Below, piece by piece: positions 43,007-54,434 of a stretch of 64,000 nucleotides of DNA (positions within the stretch are counted from its first letter, which is position 1; every line of letters begins with the position of its first letter). Source of the stretch: Lindgomyces ingoldianus. Taxonomy: Eukaryota > Ascomycota > Dothideomycetes > Pleosporales > Lindgomycetaceae. The stretch spans positions 42,937 to 106,936 of the forward strand of contig NW_022985172.1 of NCBI RefSeq assembly GCF_010093535.1, read 5' to 3'. Made by a program: the position numbers and the translations under genes. The notes beneath the pieces were generated by a model. It worked only from the letters and a program-made list of their open reading frames with translations, was not told where the DNA came from and made no database searches.

Positions 43007-43533
43007 ACCAGCTTGCAACGACATTTCAATACCACGCTACATTATTTTAACCTGCTGCTGCTTGATAATTGCTTAGAATAGCATGCAATACTATATAGTT
43101 CAGTGCAGCCTTGCAGCGACATCTAGGCGTTGAGCTGCAGGTGTTGCAGAGGGTGCTGCAAGAGATCGCTGAGACCGCGCAGGCTCGACTGCTAGTTATG
43201 CTGCCATCAGCTTGCGGCCATAGTTTACTACTGCGCTATATTATTTTAGCGTACCTCTGCTTGATAATTGCTTAGAATAGCATGCAATACCATATAGTCT
43301 AGTGCAGCCTTGCAGCGACATCTAGGTGTCGAGCTACAGAGTGCTACAAGAGATCGCAGAAACTGCGCAGGCTCAGCTACTCGTCAGATGACTGTACTTG
43401 GCGCTGCCATCCGCTTGCAATCACAATTCACCACCGCGCTACATTATTTTGACCTGCTCCTGCTTGATAATTGCTTAGAATAGCATACAATACCATATAG
43501 TTTAGTGCAGCCTTGCATCGACATCTAGGTGTT
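43007..43533. repeat. ~200-bp tandem repeat array, left part
   Basis: The anchor GCTTGATAATTGCTTAGAAT occurs at 43060, 43259 and 43462, giving periods of 199 and 203 bp. Units share the CGCTACATTATTTTGACCTG and CAGCCTTGCAGCGACATCTAGG stretches. The array is broken by a gypsy element and resumes at 51198. Confidence 0.88.
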
Positions 43534-44120
43534 TGTTACAATCCTTACTTCGGGAAAATGGTGTTTTCCGGAGTACAACGGCCTATGCGAATATTAGCAA
43601 AAGGGGGTGAGAACTTAGCTGGATCAGGTGTACAGTCTGTTGAGCAGAGTGAGGGATAGTTAGGATTTAGGAGGCAGGCTGTAGTTTGTCCCTATAGCTG
43701 TATAGGTAGCTAGGGTGTTACTAGTTAAGTAGACAAAAGTTAGAGGTATATATATTATAAGATATACAAGGCAGCTTAATCCTTTTTATAAAGAAGTTAA
43801 GCTTCTTAGTTTATTATAAAGAATAAACTAAATGTTAATTATAACCTTTAAACTATAGTTAAGATTAAGACTATATACATAGTAGTTATATGCTTACATG
43901 TTTGCATGCTGTTTTTCTTTGTAGCCTGCAAGCGCGCAAGCCTGTAATACCTTATTAGATAGCGCATTCTGCTAAGCATTTATTTATAAGATAGCGCTAT
44001 TTCTTTTCTATTTAGTTATAAGGTCTACTAATTATAGAGTTAACTGTCTTCTATCTATTATGCTTAGAGCTGTGTGTAATAGTAAGCTAAGTTATTATAG
44101 TTTATTTGTTAGCTATAACA
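43534..44120 (-). repeat. LTR of gypsy 1 (left, 3' LTR)
   Basis: 587 bp, same length as the right LTR. Its outer end keeps TGTTACAATCC..CTTCGGG, which is mutated to TGTTATAATTC..CTTTAAG in the right LTR. Confidence 0.92.
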
Positions 44121-44699
44121 TGTAAGCTTTCCTTCTAGTTAGCGTCCTTACTGTTACATTTTTCTTATTATAAGTGTTAGGTTTTCTTTTTAGCTAGTGC
44201 GTGTTCTTCTATAAACACTTAATGTACGCTTATCCTTTTTAACTATGCCTTGTTAGGCTCCTTGTCCTTTTGCCTCTACTTGTTGCCTTTAGACTGTTGC
44301 TTGTCTTAACCCTTTTTATTATACAAAGATGCGTCTTTATAGTCCTTACTGCTTAAGCAGTTCCTCTTGCGTAATGTCCTTATTATTAGATAAGTGTGTA
44401 GAATGTGTTTAAAAAGGGTGTTACTATAATGTATTTATGTTAGATGCATCCTAGAATTATTTAAAAAAGGAGTAAAAAAGGTTACAAGTAGAGTTAAAAA
44501 AGGCTTAAAAAGATAAGATATGTAAGAAAAAAAAGTCCTTAGCGCATCTATAGTCCTTAGTAGCTTATTAGAAAAAAGTGTAGAAACAGCTTAATCTTCT
44601 AGTAAGTTAAAAGGCAAAATATCTAAAAGAAAACTTCTTTTTCTTAGATAAGCTTAAAGCACTTAAGGCAAAAGCTAAGAGACACTCTCCTCCTTAACC

Positions 44700-47600
44700 T
44701 GCGTTAAAGAAGAGTAGTTTCTCTACATTACAGCTAACTAATGCTATAATAGTTTTAGCTAATAAAGGTGTTTTCTAGTCTAGGGAACTTTTGCTAGAGT
44801 AGTTTAACTTAGAAGGCGTAAGTAATACTCCTATAGCGCCTTCTAAGTGTTCTACAGGTTTGTAACAGGTTCTTAGGTGTTTTTACAAGTTAGGTATTCT
44901 ACCTACTTTATTAAGTAATAATTTCTTTTTTTGTCTAAGATCTTTTTAACTTTGTATTTAAGTTCTTTTTTATCTTATTTTTAAGTTACTAATAGAATGT
45001 TCTTAGGTGCTAGTTCTAGCTTAGAAACATAGAACTAAGAGAAGATTTTTATGTTTTTTAGTAGCTTAAGCTTGCATGCTTTTAAACAAGTTTAAATAAC
45101 TTTATAAGGTCTTATTTATTTTTTAGCTAGCTTTTATGCTAGTTAAAGGTTTTTAAAGTTTATAGTATCTAAATATACATAATTATAGGGATATATTTCT
45201 AGCGCTACTTATTAGTGTTAATTTGCTAATGCTTCTATAGCTTCTATTACAAGTTAGGCTTTTTTACTTAATTTCTAATATATTTCTAGAAGTTATGTTG
45301 TCCTACTTAGGGCCTTAGGTAAGTCTATTAGTTAAGTTCTAAAAAGCTTATACTTATAAAGGTAGCTAAAATTTGCTTTATATAGGGTTATCTTAGTTAA
45401 AGCTAACTATGTAGTGTTAATAGCTAACTAGGCTATTAGCAACTATTTAGGCTAATTTATTTGTTTATATAAAATGTATTTTTATAGGTACTTTTCTATT
45501 TCTATGTTTATATGTTCTGTTTGTCTATCTGTCTAAGAGTAGTAGGCTATAGAGAGTTTATAAGTTATTTTAAGGTGTTAGACTATAGTTGTCTAATACT
45601 TGCTAGTAAAGAGTTTGTCTTTATCTAAGATAATAATTTATAGGCATTTATATATTACAAAGAGATTCTTTTTTAGTTTAAATATAAATTCTTTTACTAT
45701 TATGCTTTTCTTTATTGCCTATATAAAGATAAACTTTATAGTTTTATTAACTACTACTGCAATTATATTGCAAAGTCTTTCTGTTCTAGGTTTGCAGGAT
45801 AGTAGTAATCCTGTTATAAAGTCTATTATTACTATAGTCTAGGGTTGTTTAGGTGCTATAATTAGCTAAAGTTGTCTATATAGTTTATGTCTTTAAAGAT
45901 TGTTTTTATTGCATAGGTTACACTCTTATAATACCTTAGTGCATAAGTGTTTTAGTTATAAAATGTTTTTAAAAATTACTTTCTTTATTTTTCTTTAAAG
46001 TAATCTTATTCTAGGGTGCCTAAACATTAGGGCCTTATAATACTCTTTAATAAAGTTTTTCTATCTATGTTTAGTAATTATTAGGGAATAAATTAATTCT
46101 TCTAGTTCTAGTTTATTATATACTAGACCCTAGTTAGTTTTCTTAAAGATTGTAAATTCTTCTGTGTCTTTTTCTAGTTTATTAAAGTAGTTAGCGCGTC
46201 TACTAAGAGTGTTAGCTTACTAGTTGCTAGTTCTAGGGACGTGTTTAATAATAAAGTTAAACTATGCTAGTTCTATTACCTACTATACATGCATAGGGGA
46301 TAGTTTTTTTGTAGTTAAGAAGGTTACTAAGTTAGCGTAGTTAGTGTAGATAACAAATTGCTGTCTAAGTCTTTACAGTTCTACTTCCTAATTCCTATAG
46401 GTGTTAACTATAGCCTTAAGTTCTTTATCTAGTATAGTGTACTTCTGTTCTGCAGGGGCAAACTTTGCTAAATAGTATGCTACTAGGTGCTAATAACTAT
46501 TTTCTTTGTCTAGTATAGTGTACTTCTGTTCTATAGGGGCAAACTTTGCTAAATAGTATGCTACTAGGTGCTAATAACTATTTTTTTGTTTTTATAGTAG
46601 GGCTGCTCCTTTAGCTTGTTTTAAGGCGTTAGTATGTACCTTAGTTTTAAAGGCTAGATTATACATCTTAAGGATTAGGTAGCTAGTAATAATCTTTTTT
46701 AATTCTTTAAAGGATTAATCTATTTTAGTTGTCTACTAGAATTTGTGTAACGCTTTTTTCTTTGTTATAGCGTTAGTAAGTAGGAGCGCTATCTTAGAGT
46801 AGTCCTTAATTATTCTTTATACGTAGCCTGTTAATTCTAGAAATCCCCTAATTTCTATAATAAATTTAGGTACAGGCTATTTAAGTACTTTAGTTACTTT
46901 TTTTAGGTCTATTTTTATTTAATTCTAGTTTATAATAAATTCTAGGTATTTAGTTTCTTATACATTAAATTTGCATTTTTTAAGTTAGAGGTGTAGGCTG
47001 TATTGCCTAAGGCGTTCTAATATAAGTTTTACTTTTAATATGTAATTATTGCAGCTTTCCTTAGTGTATATTAGTATGTTGTTAAGGTATACTAATATAA
47101 ATATGTTAAGGTATAGATTTAAAGCTATGTTAATAACTCTTTAAAAGGTTACAGGTGCGTTAGTAAGTCTAAAGGGCATAATAAGTAGTTTATATAGTCC
47201 TCTAAAAGTTCTAAAGGCTGTTATTTATTTATGTCCTTATTTAATTCTTATCTTATTAAATCTGTCCTAGATATTAAATTTAGTAAAGTGTTTAGTTCTC
47301 TTTAGTTAGTTTATAATATTTTAGATTATTAGAAAGGGGTACTAATCTTATATAGTATTATTATTTAGGGTTTAGTAGTTCTAACATACTTTTACTTTAC
47401 TATTTTTCTTTTTTGCAAAGACTACTGCTAATGCTACTAAGCTATTGCTTTCTTAGATATGTCCTTGTAACAGCATCCTGTCTACATATTCTTATAGTGC
47501 GTCTTTCTAGGCTTTAGTTAGTAGTTAGAGTTTATAAGCTTTTAGCTAAGGTTCTAGTTTAAAATTAATAGCATAGTCCTATAGCTAGTTTAGCAGTAAT

Positions 47601-50400
47601 TCTTCTAAGTCTTTTAGGGTTTTAAACATGTCTTTATATTCCTTATATTTTTTTAGTAAAGTTTTAGTTTTATAGGAGATTTTATAGATTCTTATCTAGT
47701 TAAGGTCTTATTTTTTTTAGAGTTCTTTAAAGAACATTTCTTTTAGCTTCTCTTTTATTAGACAGACTGCCTAGGCTTTTAGTTCTTAGCAAAAGAACTT
47801 TTTTAGTTTTTCTTTTTTAGAGAAATATCTACTTCCTTCTTTTACCTATTAGTAGAAGGTGCATAAATTGTTATAGTAGGCTAACTATGCTATGTAGGGA
47901 TAGTCTTGTTTTATTACTAGAGTTATAGTTTGCTAATTAATTATTAGGTTGTGTTTATAAAGCTAGTTATATTTAAGTATTACTTAGTATTTTCCTCTTA
48001 GTAGTAAGATGTTAAAAGATATCTAGTTACTAGTTCCTTTAGTGTCTATAATAAGTTTATAGGTTTTAAGTTGTATCTATTCTACTCTATATTTAATTAA
48101 TAAGGCATCTACTAGGGTTACCTTAAAAGGTCTTTTTTTAGTTCTAAAGGGTATTTTCTTTTAGTTAACCTAAGTAGAGTTAATTGCTGTAAAGGTGTAA
48201 CTGCTGTTTATTAGTGCAAGGCCTGTTTATTCTTATCTTAGGCAGGAAAGAGTTATTTTTATAGTTAGGCTGCAGCCTAATCTTTGTCCTATAGTAATAA
48301 GGGTGCAGAGTTTATAGGGAACTTCTAAATAGTCTATACTATTATTTTCTTCTACTTTAAGAGCTTCTTTTTAGTAGCTTTTAATTTAGTTAGTCTGTAT
48401 TTTATATTTCTAGTAACCTTATATTATACATTCTACTACAGTGCAGTGCTAATCTTCTATTTTATAGTAATACAGCATTTAGTTGTTTTATTAATAGGCT
48501 CTCTACTAAAAGTAGTAGAATGTGTAGTTTACTTAGTTTTTACATTCTGTCTAAGGTTTCTGTTTGTGCTTAGTTCTAGTGTTGCAGTAGGAGCACTAAG
48601 GCATTTTGCAAGTTAATGCTATTCTAGGTAGCGTGTTATGTGCAAGCTTACTTGCCTAAATTCTGTGTAGCCACTAGCTAGCTTTATGTTTAGTTAGCTA
48701 GTGTTTAATGCAGTACTTGTTAACGCATAGATACTAGTTGTAAGGGCAGTCCCTAAGGTTATTTTAGACTAGTATTAGCTAAACTTATGTTTATCTTAGA
48801 TATTCTTTTATTTATACTATTTATAAAGAGTAGCTTTAATATGTGTATTAAAACTTATTATGTCTTTAGCTTTTACATAAGATGCAGTACTTATTTTATT
48901 AGCAAGTTTCTAGGTCTTTTTATGTAATTACTAGTACTAGTAGAGGCGTGTTAGCTCTCTAGTTACAAAGTTTTAGAGTTATTAAAAGAGTGCATTACTA
49001 GTTAGGGCTTCTTCCTTTATTTAGAATTTTCTAGAACATTTTTTATTATTCCTTATTATTTAGCACAGCGTAGTAGGTCCTAGTAATTTCCTTAATTATG
49101 CTATAAGTGTCTGTGTTATTGTTAATGTGTACTTTATACATTATTTTTCTATAATTTTGTAGGTTGTAGGTGTTACTACATTTCTAGCAGTTGCTATAGT
49201 TAAATTAGTATTATAATTCTTAGGCAGAGATTCTAGTTATTAGCTGCCCTAAAAGAAATAATTCTTTCCTTTCCTTTATGTTTGCAACATATGTTGTTGC
49301 TTGTGTGTAGCCTTACTATCTTTTATAGATAGCTGCTTGTTTTAGTGCTTTAAATACATTATTATTACTTTAAACTTTAACTTTTTAGTATTTTATTAGG
49401 CATCTATTAGATTTGTAGTTGCCTTTGTATTACTAGTAGAGGTTTTTATTTAGTCTGTCTAGAATTTTAGGTCCTGTTAGACCCTACTTTATATATATTA
49501 CTTTTATAGTTAGTTCTTTATCTTTATTCTTTTAGTTACTAGAGTCTAGGCATTCTCTTCTATAATATCCTACTTTTTTACAGTTAAGGTATGCTCTTTC
49601 CTTAAGCTATTTCTATTATTTAGTACTTAGTAGCAGCCTTTTACTAGTTTAAAACTTACTTTTTTTCTTAGTTAAGCCTTATGTATGCTTAGCATAGCTA
49701 AGATCTATTAGTTTACTGTTAGACTATTAGGTCTCTTTCTTTCTCTAGAATATTTCTAGTTTCTAGGGTGTTATGCTAAGGCGCTTCTTTTAAAGACGTT
49801 TTTAATGCTAATTATTATATGTAGTTACCTTTTTTATGTATTCTTTAAATTCCTTTAGTTTGCTGTAATGCATAAATTTGTCTTTAATTACATTAGATAG
49901 TCTGTTATAAAACATTTTTCTAATAGCTGCTTTATTAGTCTATTTGCTAATAGCTAACTGTTTACAGAAGTGTGCTACATATAATTAGACAGTGCTCTTT
50001 TCTTATTATAGGGTGTCTATTTTGTTAACTGCCTTCTTCTTCTAGTTAGCTTAGCTATAAATTATTATAAAAGCTTACTTAAAAGTGTCTATACTTTAAA
50101 AGATTTTTTAAGTGTAAATAAAAAAAATTTCTTTAGTTACTTTATGTTTTATCTAATTATCTGCATGTAGTTAGAACTAGATAGCTAGGGGTTCTTCTAA
50201 GTAAAGTCTTATCTATAAGATTATTTCCTTATTAGTCTAAAAAGCGCCCTTATTATATTACATATATAAGTAGCATTAAGTAAAGAATAGCTTAAAGTTC
50301 TTAGCTATGCTATTAAATAATTTAGGTAAGGCTAGGCATAAAGATTTTTTTAACTTAGTGCTAGTTTTATCTTTAGCAGTGTTGCAAAGCTTAGCAACTT
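44700..50400 (-). pseudogene. Gag-pol relic of gypsy 1
   Basis: Read on the minus strand with stops treated as lost Gln/Trp: a decayed zinc knuckle (NCKKVGYYRREC) near 49550-49600; reverse transcriptase with YLNNILIY in place of YLDD near 47080, then KCKFNVQETKYLEFII and FLELTGYV-RIIKDYSKIALLLTNA; RNase H with FAPAEQKYTILDKELKAIV near 46421-46582; and the RADALSRR-like end (QANTLSRRANY) near 46180, after which the integrase relic should lie. Order gag, RT, RNase H, integrase is Ty3-type. The YLDD-to-YLNN change fits G-to-A RIP. Limits approximate. Confidence 0.85.
46421..46582. repeat. 81-bp tandem duplication in the RNase H region of gypsy 1
   Basis: Two adjacent 81-bp units (46421-46501 and 46502-46582) that differ at only a few positions. 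Eighty-one is a multiple of three, so the frame is kept; each unit carries the AEQKYTILDKEL motif. Confidence 0.9.
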
Positions 50401-50610
50401 CTAGGTAAAGGGCATAGAGTTATTAGATATAAGGTTGTTACAGAAGCTAGGCTTTAAGTGTTTTAATTTCTTAACAGAGATACTATATTTGCTAAGTGTA
50501 TTCCTTCTTATTCCTAGATAAGGTTTTGCTAGTGCTAGCTACACTAGCCCCTATTATTCTAATATTAAGGGAGGTGTAAGGTGCTATACTTTTAGAAAGG
50601 TAGTAATTAA

Positions 50611-51197
50611 TGTTATAATTCTTACTTTAAGAAAATAGTGTTTTTTAGAGTACAACAGCCTATGCAAATATTAGTAAAAGGGGGTGAGAACTTAGCTAGA
50701 TTAGGTGTACAGTCTATTAAGTAAAGTAAGGGATAGTTAGGATTTAGAAGGTAGGCTGTAGTTTATCCCTATAGCTGTATAGGTAGCTAGGGTGTTACTA
50801 GTTAAGTAGACAAGAGTTAGAGGTATATATATTGTAAGATATACAAGGCAGCTTAATCCTCTTTATAAAAAAGTTAAGCTTCTTAGTCTATTATAAAGAA
50901 TAAACTAAACATTAATTATAACTTTTAAACTATAGTTAAGATTAAGACTATATACATAGTAGTTGCATGCTTGCATGTTTACATGCTGTTTTCCTTTGTA
51001 GCCTGTAAGCGCGCAAGCCTGCAATACCTTATTAGATAGCGCATTCTGCCAAGCATTTATCTATAAGATAGCGCTATTCCTCTTCTGTTTAGTTATAAGG
51101 TCCGCTAATTGCGGGGTTAACTGTCTTCCATCTATTGTGCTTGGGGCTGTGTGCAATAGCGAGCTGAGTCATTACGGTCTGTTCGTTGGCCGTAACA
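50611..51197 (-). repeat. LTR of gypsy 1 (right, 5' LTR)
   Basis: 587 bp. Its outer 150 bp keep CpG-containing sequence (GGTCCGCTAATTGCGGGG .. GTTGGCCGTAACA), while its inner edge is AT-mutated. Confidence 0.92.
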
Positions 51198-51370
51198 GTG
51201 TTGAGCTGCTGGTTTGCAGAGGATGCTACAAGAGATCGCGCAGGCTCAACTGCTAGTCACATGACTGTAATTAGTGCTGTCATCCGCTTGCAGTGACATT
51301 TCACCACCACGCTACATTATTTTGACCTGCTTCTGCTTGAGAATTGTTTAAAATAGCATGCAATACTATA
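51198..51370. repeat. ~200-bp tandem repeat array, right part
   Basis: Continues the array from 43533. The anchor recurs at 51335 (as GCTTGAGAATTGTTTAAAAT), 204 bp after the previous one once the gypsy element and one target duplication are subtracted. It is cut by a pogo terminus at 51371. Confidence 0.85.
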
Positions 51371-51905
51371 ACGTACTTTACAGGCAAGTTGCTCACACAC
51401 CCAAGTCGCTTACTTTTGCCAAGACCCCACCCTAACAAACTCTATTATAGCCTATAACAACCCGCTCTAGCACTATATAGTATAGTACAGCCTAGAATAT
51501 TATTTAGATACTACTTCTGCTTCTTACTTACATGTTTATATGTTATGCCTAGTCTAATTGCACTATCTGCAGCGCCTTTAGGATAGCTTACTTTAGCTTA
51601 CACCTACTTTTTTACTTTTTTTTTATTACTGTGCGCTTTAAACTTCTTTAAAGCTATTAAGTATAAGCTTTTTTAAATTATTAAGGTTTTTTTTACTTTA
51701 ATTTACTTTTTTTTATATAATTTATATTACATAGTAGCCTTATTAGCTACTTAAAGCTTAGTAATTTTTTATTACACTAATACTAGCTTATATATAATTA
51801 TTACTACTTTTTTTAAAACTTTTTTAAACACTTTAACTATAAAAGTTAGTAAAGTATTTATATACTTTTAAAATTTTATTTTTATAAGCATTAATTAACA
51901 TACTA
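51371..51905 (-). mobile_element. pogo element 2 family, inverted 3'-end fragment
   Basis: Starts after TA with ACGTACTTTACAGGC, and is an inverted copy of the right end of the + strand element ending near 62215. The minus strand encodes the same C-terminal zinc-knuckle region of the transposase. Similarity stops near 51905, so this copy is truncated or interrupted. Confidence 0.72.
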
Positions 51906-54097
51906 TAACAGTTTATAAATGAATGCATAAGCGGAGCTTGTTTTAAGTCACTTATTAAACTCTTTCTAGAGAAGAAGACTGCATTAGAAGAAGCCTATAG
52001 AAGAAGACTATAAGCAGAGTAGATAATAAAAGGTAGTCTATAAACTAAAACTTATAAACTATATTTTTATAAATTCTACATAAAGACCTATATACTTATA
52101 AATGCTATGTAAGAGAACACCTTTTAGTAGGCCTGTCTATGTAAGTACTTATTAGCAAAGTTAAAGTACTAGCTAAAATTCTAAGCAATGTAAATAATAA
52201 GCTGCACATCTTAAGCCTAGATAGTAATGCGCTTACTATAGATAGCAGCTAGCTAAGTGCCTATAAATTAATAAGTCTAATACTTTATCTAAAACTAATA
52301 CATTAGCACTTACATTCTATTAAAGTTATAATAAAGGACTTAGTAGTTGTTTATAATGCATAAAGTGCCTACTTACTCTAGTAAAGAGGTTTATTATATT
52401 AACATATACACATGCTAGTAGTTACTCTTTAGTAGTAGTTAACTTAAAAAAGTTTAGTAAAAGGCTAAAATTAAAGTTATTTATGTTTTTTTAAAGTAAA
52501 ATAAATTTCTTTTTATGTCTATGTTTAAGTAAATTAGTAGCGCACTTTTTATAAGTACTTTATTAATTTAATTCTATGTTAAACTACTTTTAATTATAAG
52601 TAGTGCATGTATCTAACTTAATATTACGTAGACCTTTATAGAAGTTGTTAATATAGCCCTTATTAACTTCTAGTATAGCCTAGTTTTTAAGGAATTTAAC
52701 ATTATTAAAATTTATAAGTATAAGCGCAGATAGAAAATTATACGCATAGCGCTTAGTGTTTAGAAAGATATCTATGTTAATGTTCTTATTTAAACTATTA
52801 CTAAGGTTGTTTTTATTTATACCTACTCTCTATAACTAAGAGAGTGTAGACTAAAACCTTCTCTATGTTAATAGTAGCTTTTAGGTACATTGTGTACTTA
52901 AACTAATTAAAGTAAATAGCACAGGTAGTATATTAAAAAGGTTGCTTAATAGGCTAGGGATTTTATATTAGAGAGATTGTTAAAGTGTCTATTATATAAA
53001 AATGTTGTAAAGAAGAGAGCTAAATAAGCTAAAGTTTATAAAAGGTAATACATGTACTAGTTTTTTATTTATAGTATAAACATTAACCTTACTTTTTAAT
53101 TAATAATACTTTTAATATAAAGTTTTTTACTTACTATTTTTTTTAAACATGTTATTTACCTAGTCTAATAGCGTAGAATAATAACAATATAGGGGTACTA
53201 GAGGAGACAACAGCAGGATATAGGGTTGTAGTCTGTTATTTGTGACATATGTAATATTAGTAAGAGCGCGCCTCTTAGCTAGCAGTAGAGGTATAGGGCT
53301 GCCCTAAGTAGGGCGCTTCCTTGCCTAGATTTGTGTATTATAGGGCGCATATTAAACCTTTTATTAAAGGAATGTCTTGTCTTTTTGTAAATCTATAAAG
53401 TGATAATAATTATTATAGAGTAGGGGAGGTTTATTAGTGTTAAATAGTAGAAGTACTATGTTATAGGTTATAGTAGAAGGTATTAGACAGGTATTAGACA
53501 ACACGCGCAGCAAGGTTTTAGTTTTTGCGTAGGAAATAATTATCTAACAATCTACTGTTTTTATGCTTACATAAGCCTAAAAAGGCTAAAAGCAGTAATT
53601 CTTAGCTGCTAAGCCCTAACTAAAGAAAACTAAAGTCCACAGAAAGGAGCAGAGCAAGCTCTGCTAATAACTTAAGTTTTAAAGTATTACTTATGTAACG
53701 ATTCTACGAATTGTTCCATCTCAGGTCGCTTAGATCCTATCTGAAGGGTCCCTGTATCGGCCCCGACCATAACTTAACCTAGTCCCCTGCAGTTACCTCT
53801 ATTCCCTTATGTATTTAGTTGCACCTTGCTCTTATAGCTAGCTTAGTAGTTTTCTAATATCCTTTTATATAAGGCCTATGGGTGTTAATAGCATTCCTAG
53901 GTTTAGAGTCCCCACGCACTTCTATATGCCTCTAAGTAGATTCCTACTGCATTTAGACCTATTGTCTTGCCTGTGCTGTTATATTATATTAAAAAACTTA
54001 CTTTTACTAGTAATAGCTTTATTAATAATATTACATTAATTATTTATTTAACTATATTTAACTTTAAAAAGTATTTAATTTAGTTTAAGTTACTATT
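51906..54097. other. AT-rich degraded DNA, with a possible old LTR at about 53694
   Basis: Mostly RIP-type AT-rich sequence with no recognisable protein. A patch of better-preserved sequence from 53694 (TGTAACGATTCTACG) to about 53983 (ends GTTATA) has LTR-like ends, but I could not match a target duplication. A GC-richer stretch lies at about 53265-53300. Confidence 0.4.
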
Positions 54098-54102
54098 TTT
54101 AT

Positions 54103-54420
54103 TGTCACGATTGTGCACGAGTAAGGTTATAGAGCTTCACAGAGGTCTAGTTTAATTACTACGTGAGGTATCATAGTAGGTACAAGACGTTGTGTAAGGA
54201 ATAGAAAAGTTTAAAAAGAAATTAGTAATTAAATACTTAGCTTAAAAGTCTAAGCACTTTAAGTATAAATTAAGCCTGTTCTAAGTTTAGTTAGTGTTAA
54301 AGCAGTTTATGCTTAAGTTTATGTCTATATTATGTTATATTTATGTTAGATGTGCACTAATAATACTCTAGTACACGTCTAATACAGTTATGTCTAGGAT
54401 CTAGGGAGAATACTATAACA
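54103..54420 (-). repeat. LTR of gypsy 2 (left, 3' LTR)
   Basis: 318 bp. Outer edge preserved (TGTCACGATTGTGCACGAG); inner edge mutated (CTAGGGAGAATACTATAACA). Confidence 0.92.
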
Positions 54421-54434
54421 GTACCCCCCCTCTT
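54421..54434 (-). other. Polypurine tract of gypsy 2
   Basis: On the minus strand this reads AAGAGGGGGGGTAC and ends exactly at the LTR start, where plus-strand DNA synthesis is primed in LTR retrotransposons. It fixes the coding strand as minus. Confidence 0.75.

Larger units (their letters stand above)
43534..51197 (-). mobile_element. Ty3/gypsy LTR retrotransposon 1 (7.66 kb), RIP-degraded
   Basis: Bounded by 587-bp LTRs (43534-44120 and 50611-51197) with TGTTAC..GTAACA ends and a 5-bp duplication GTGTT (43529-43533 and 51198-51202). The coding strand is minus, so the right LTR is the 5' LTR. A purine-rich AGAAGGAAAG just inside the left LTR fits a polypurine tract. The two LTRs differ mainly by C-to-T and G-to-A changes on the inner sides. 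Confidence 0.93.

Noticed and set aside
45600..45842. An 80-codon hydrophobic frame
   Set aside because: Lies antisense within the integrase region of gypsy 1; artefact of AT-rich sequence.
53694..53983. A third full LTR element
   Set aside because: TGTAAC..GTTATA ends suggest an LTR, but no matching 5-bp duplication or partner LTR was found; kept only as a note in the region entry.
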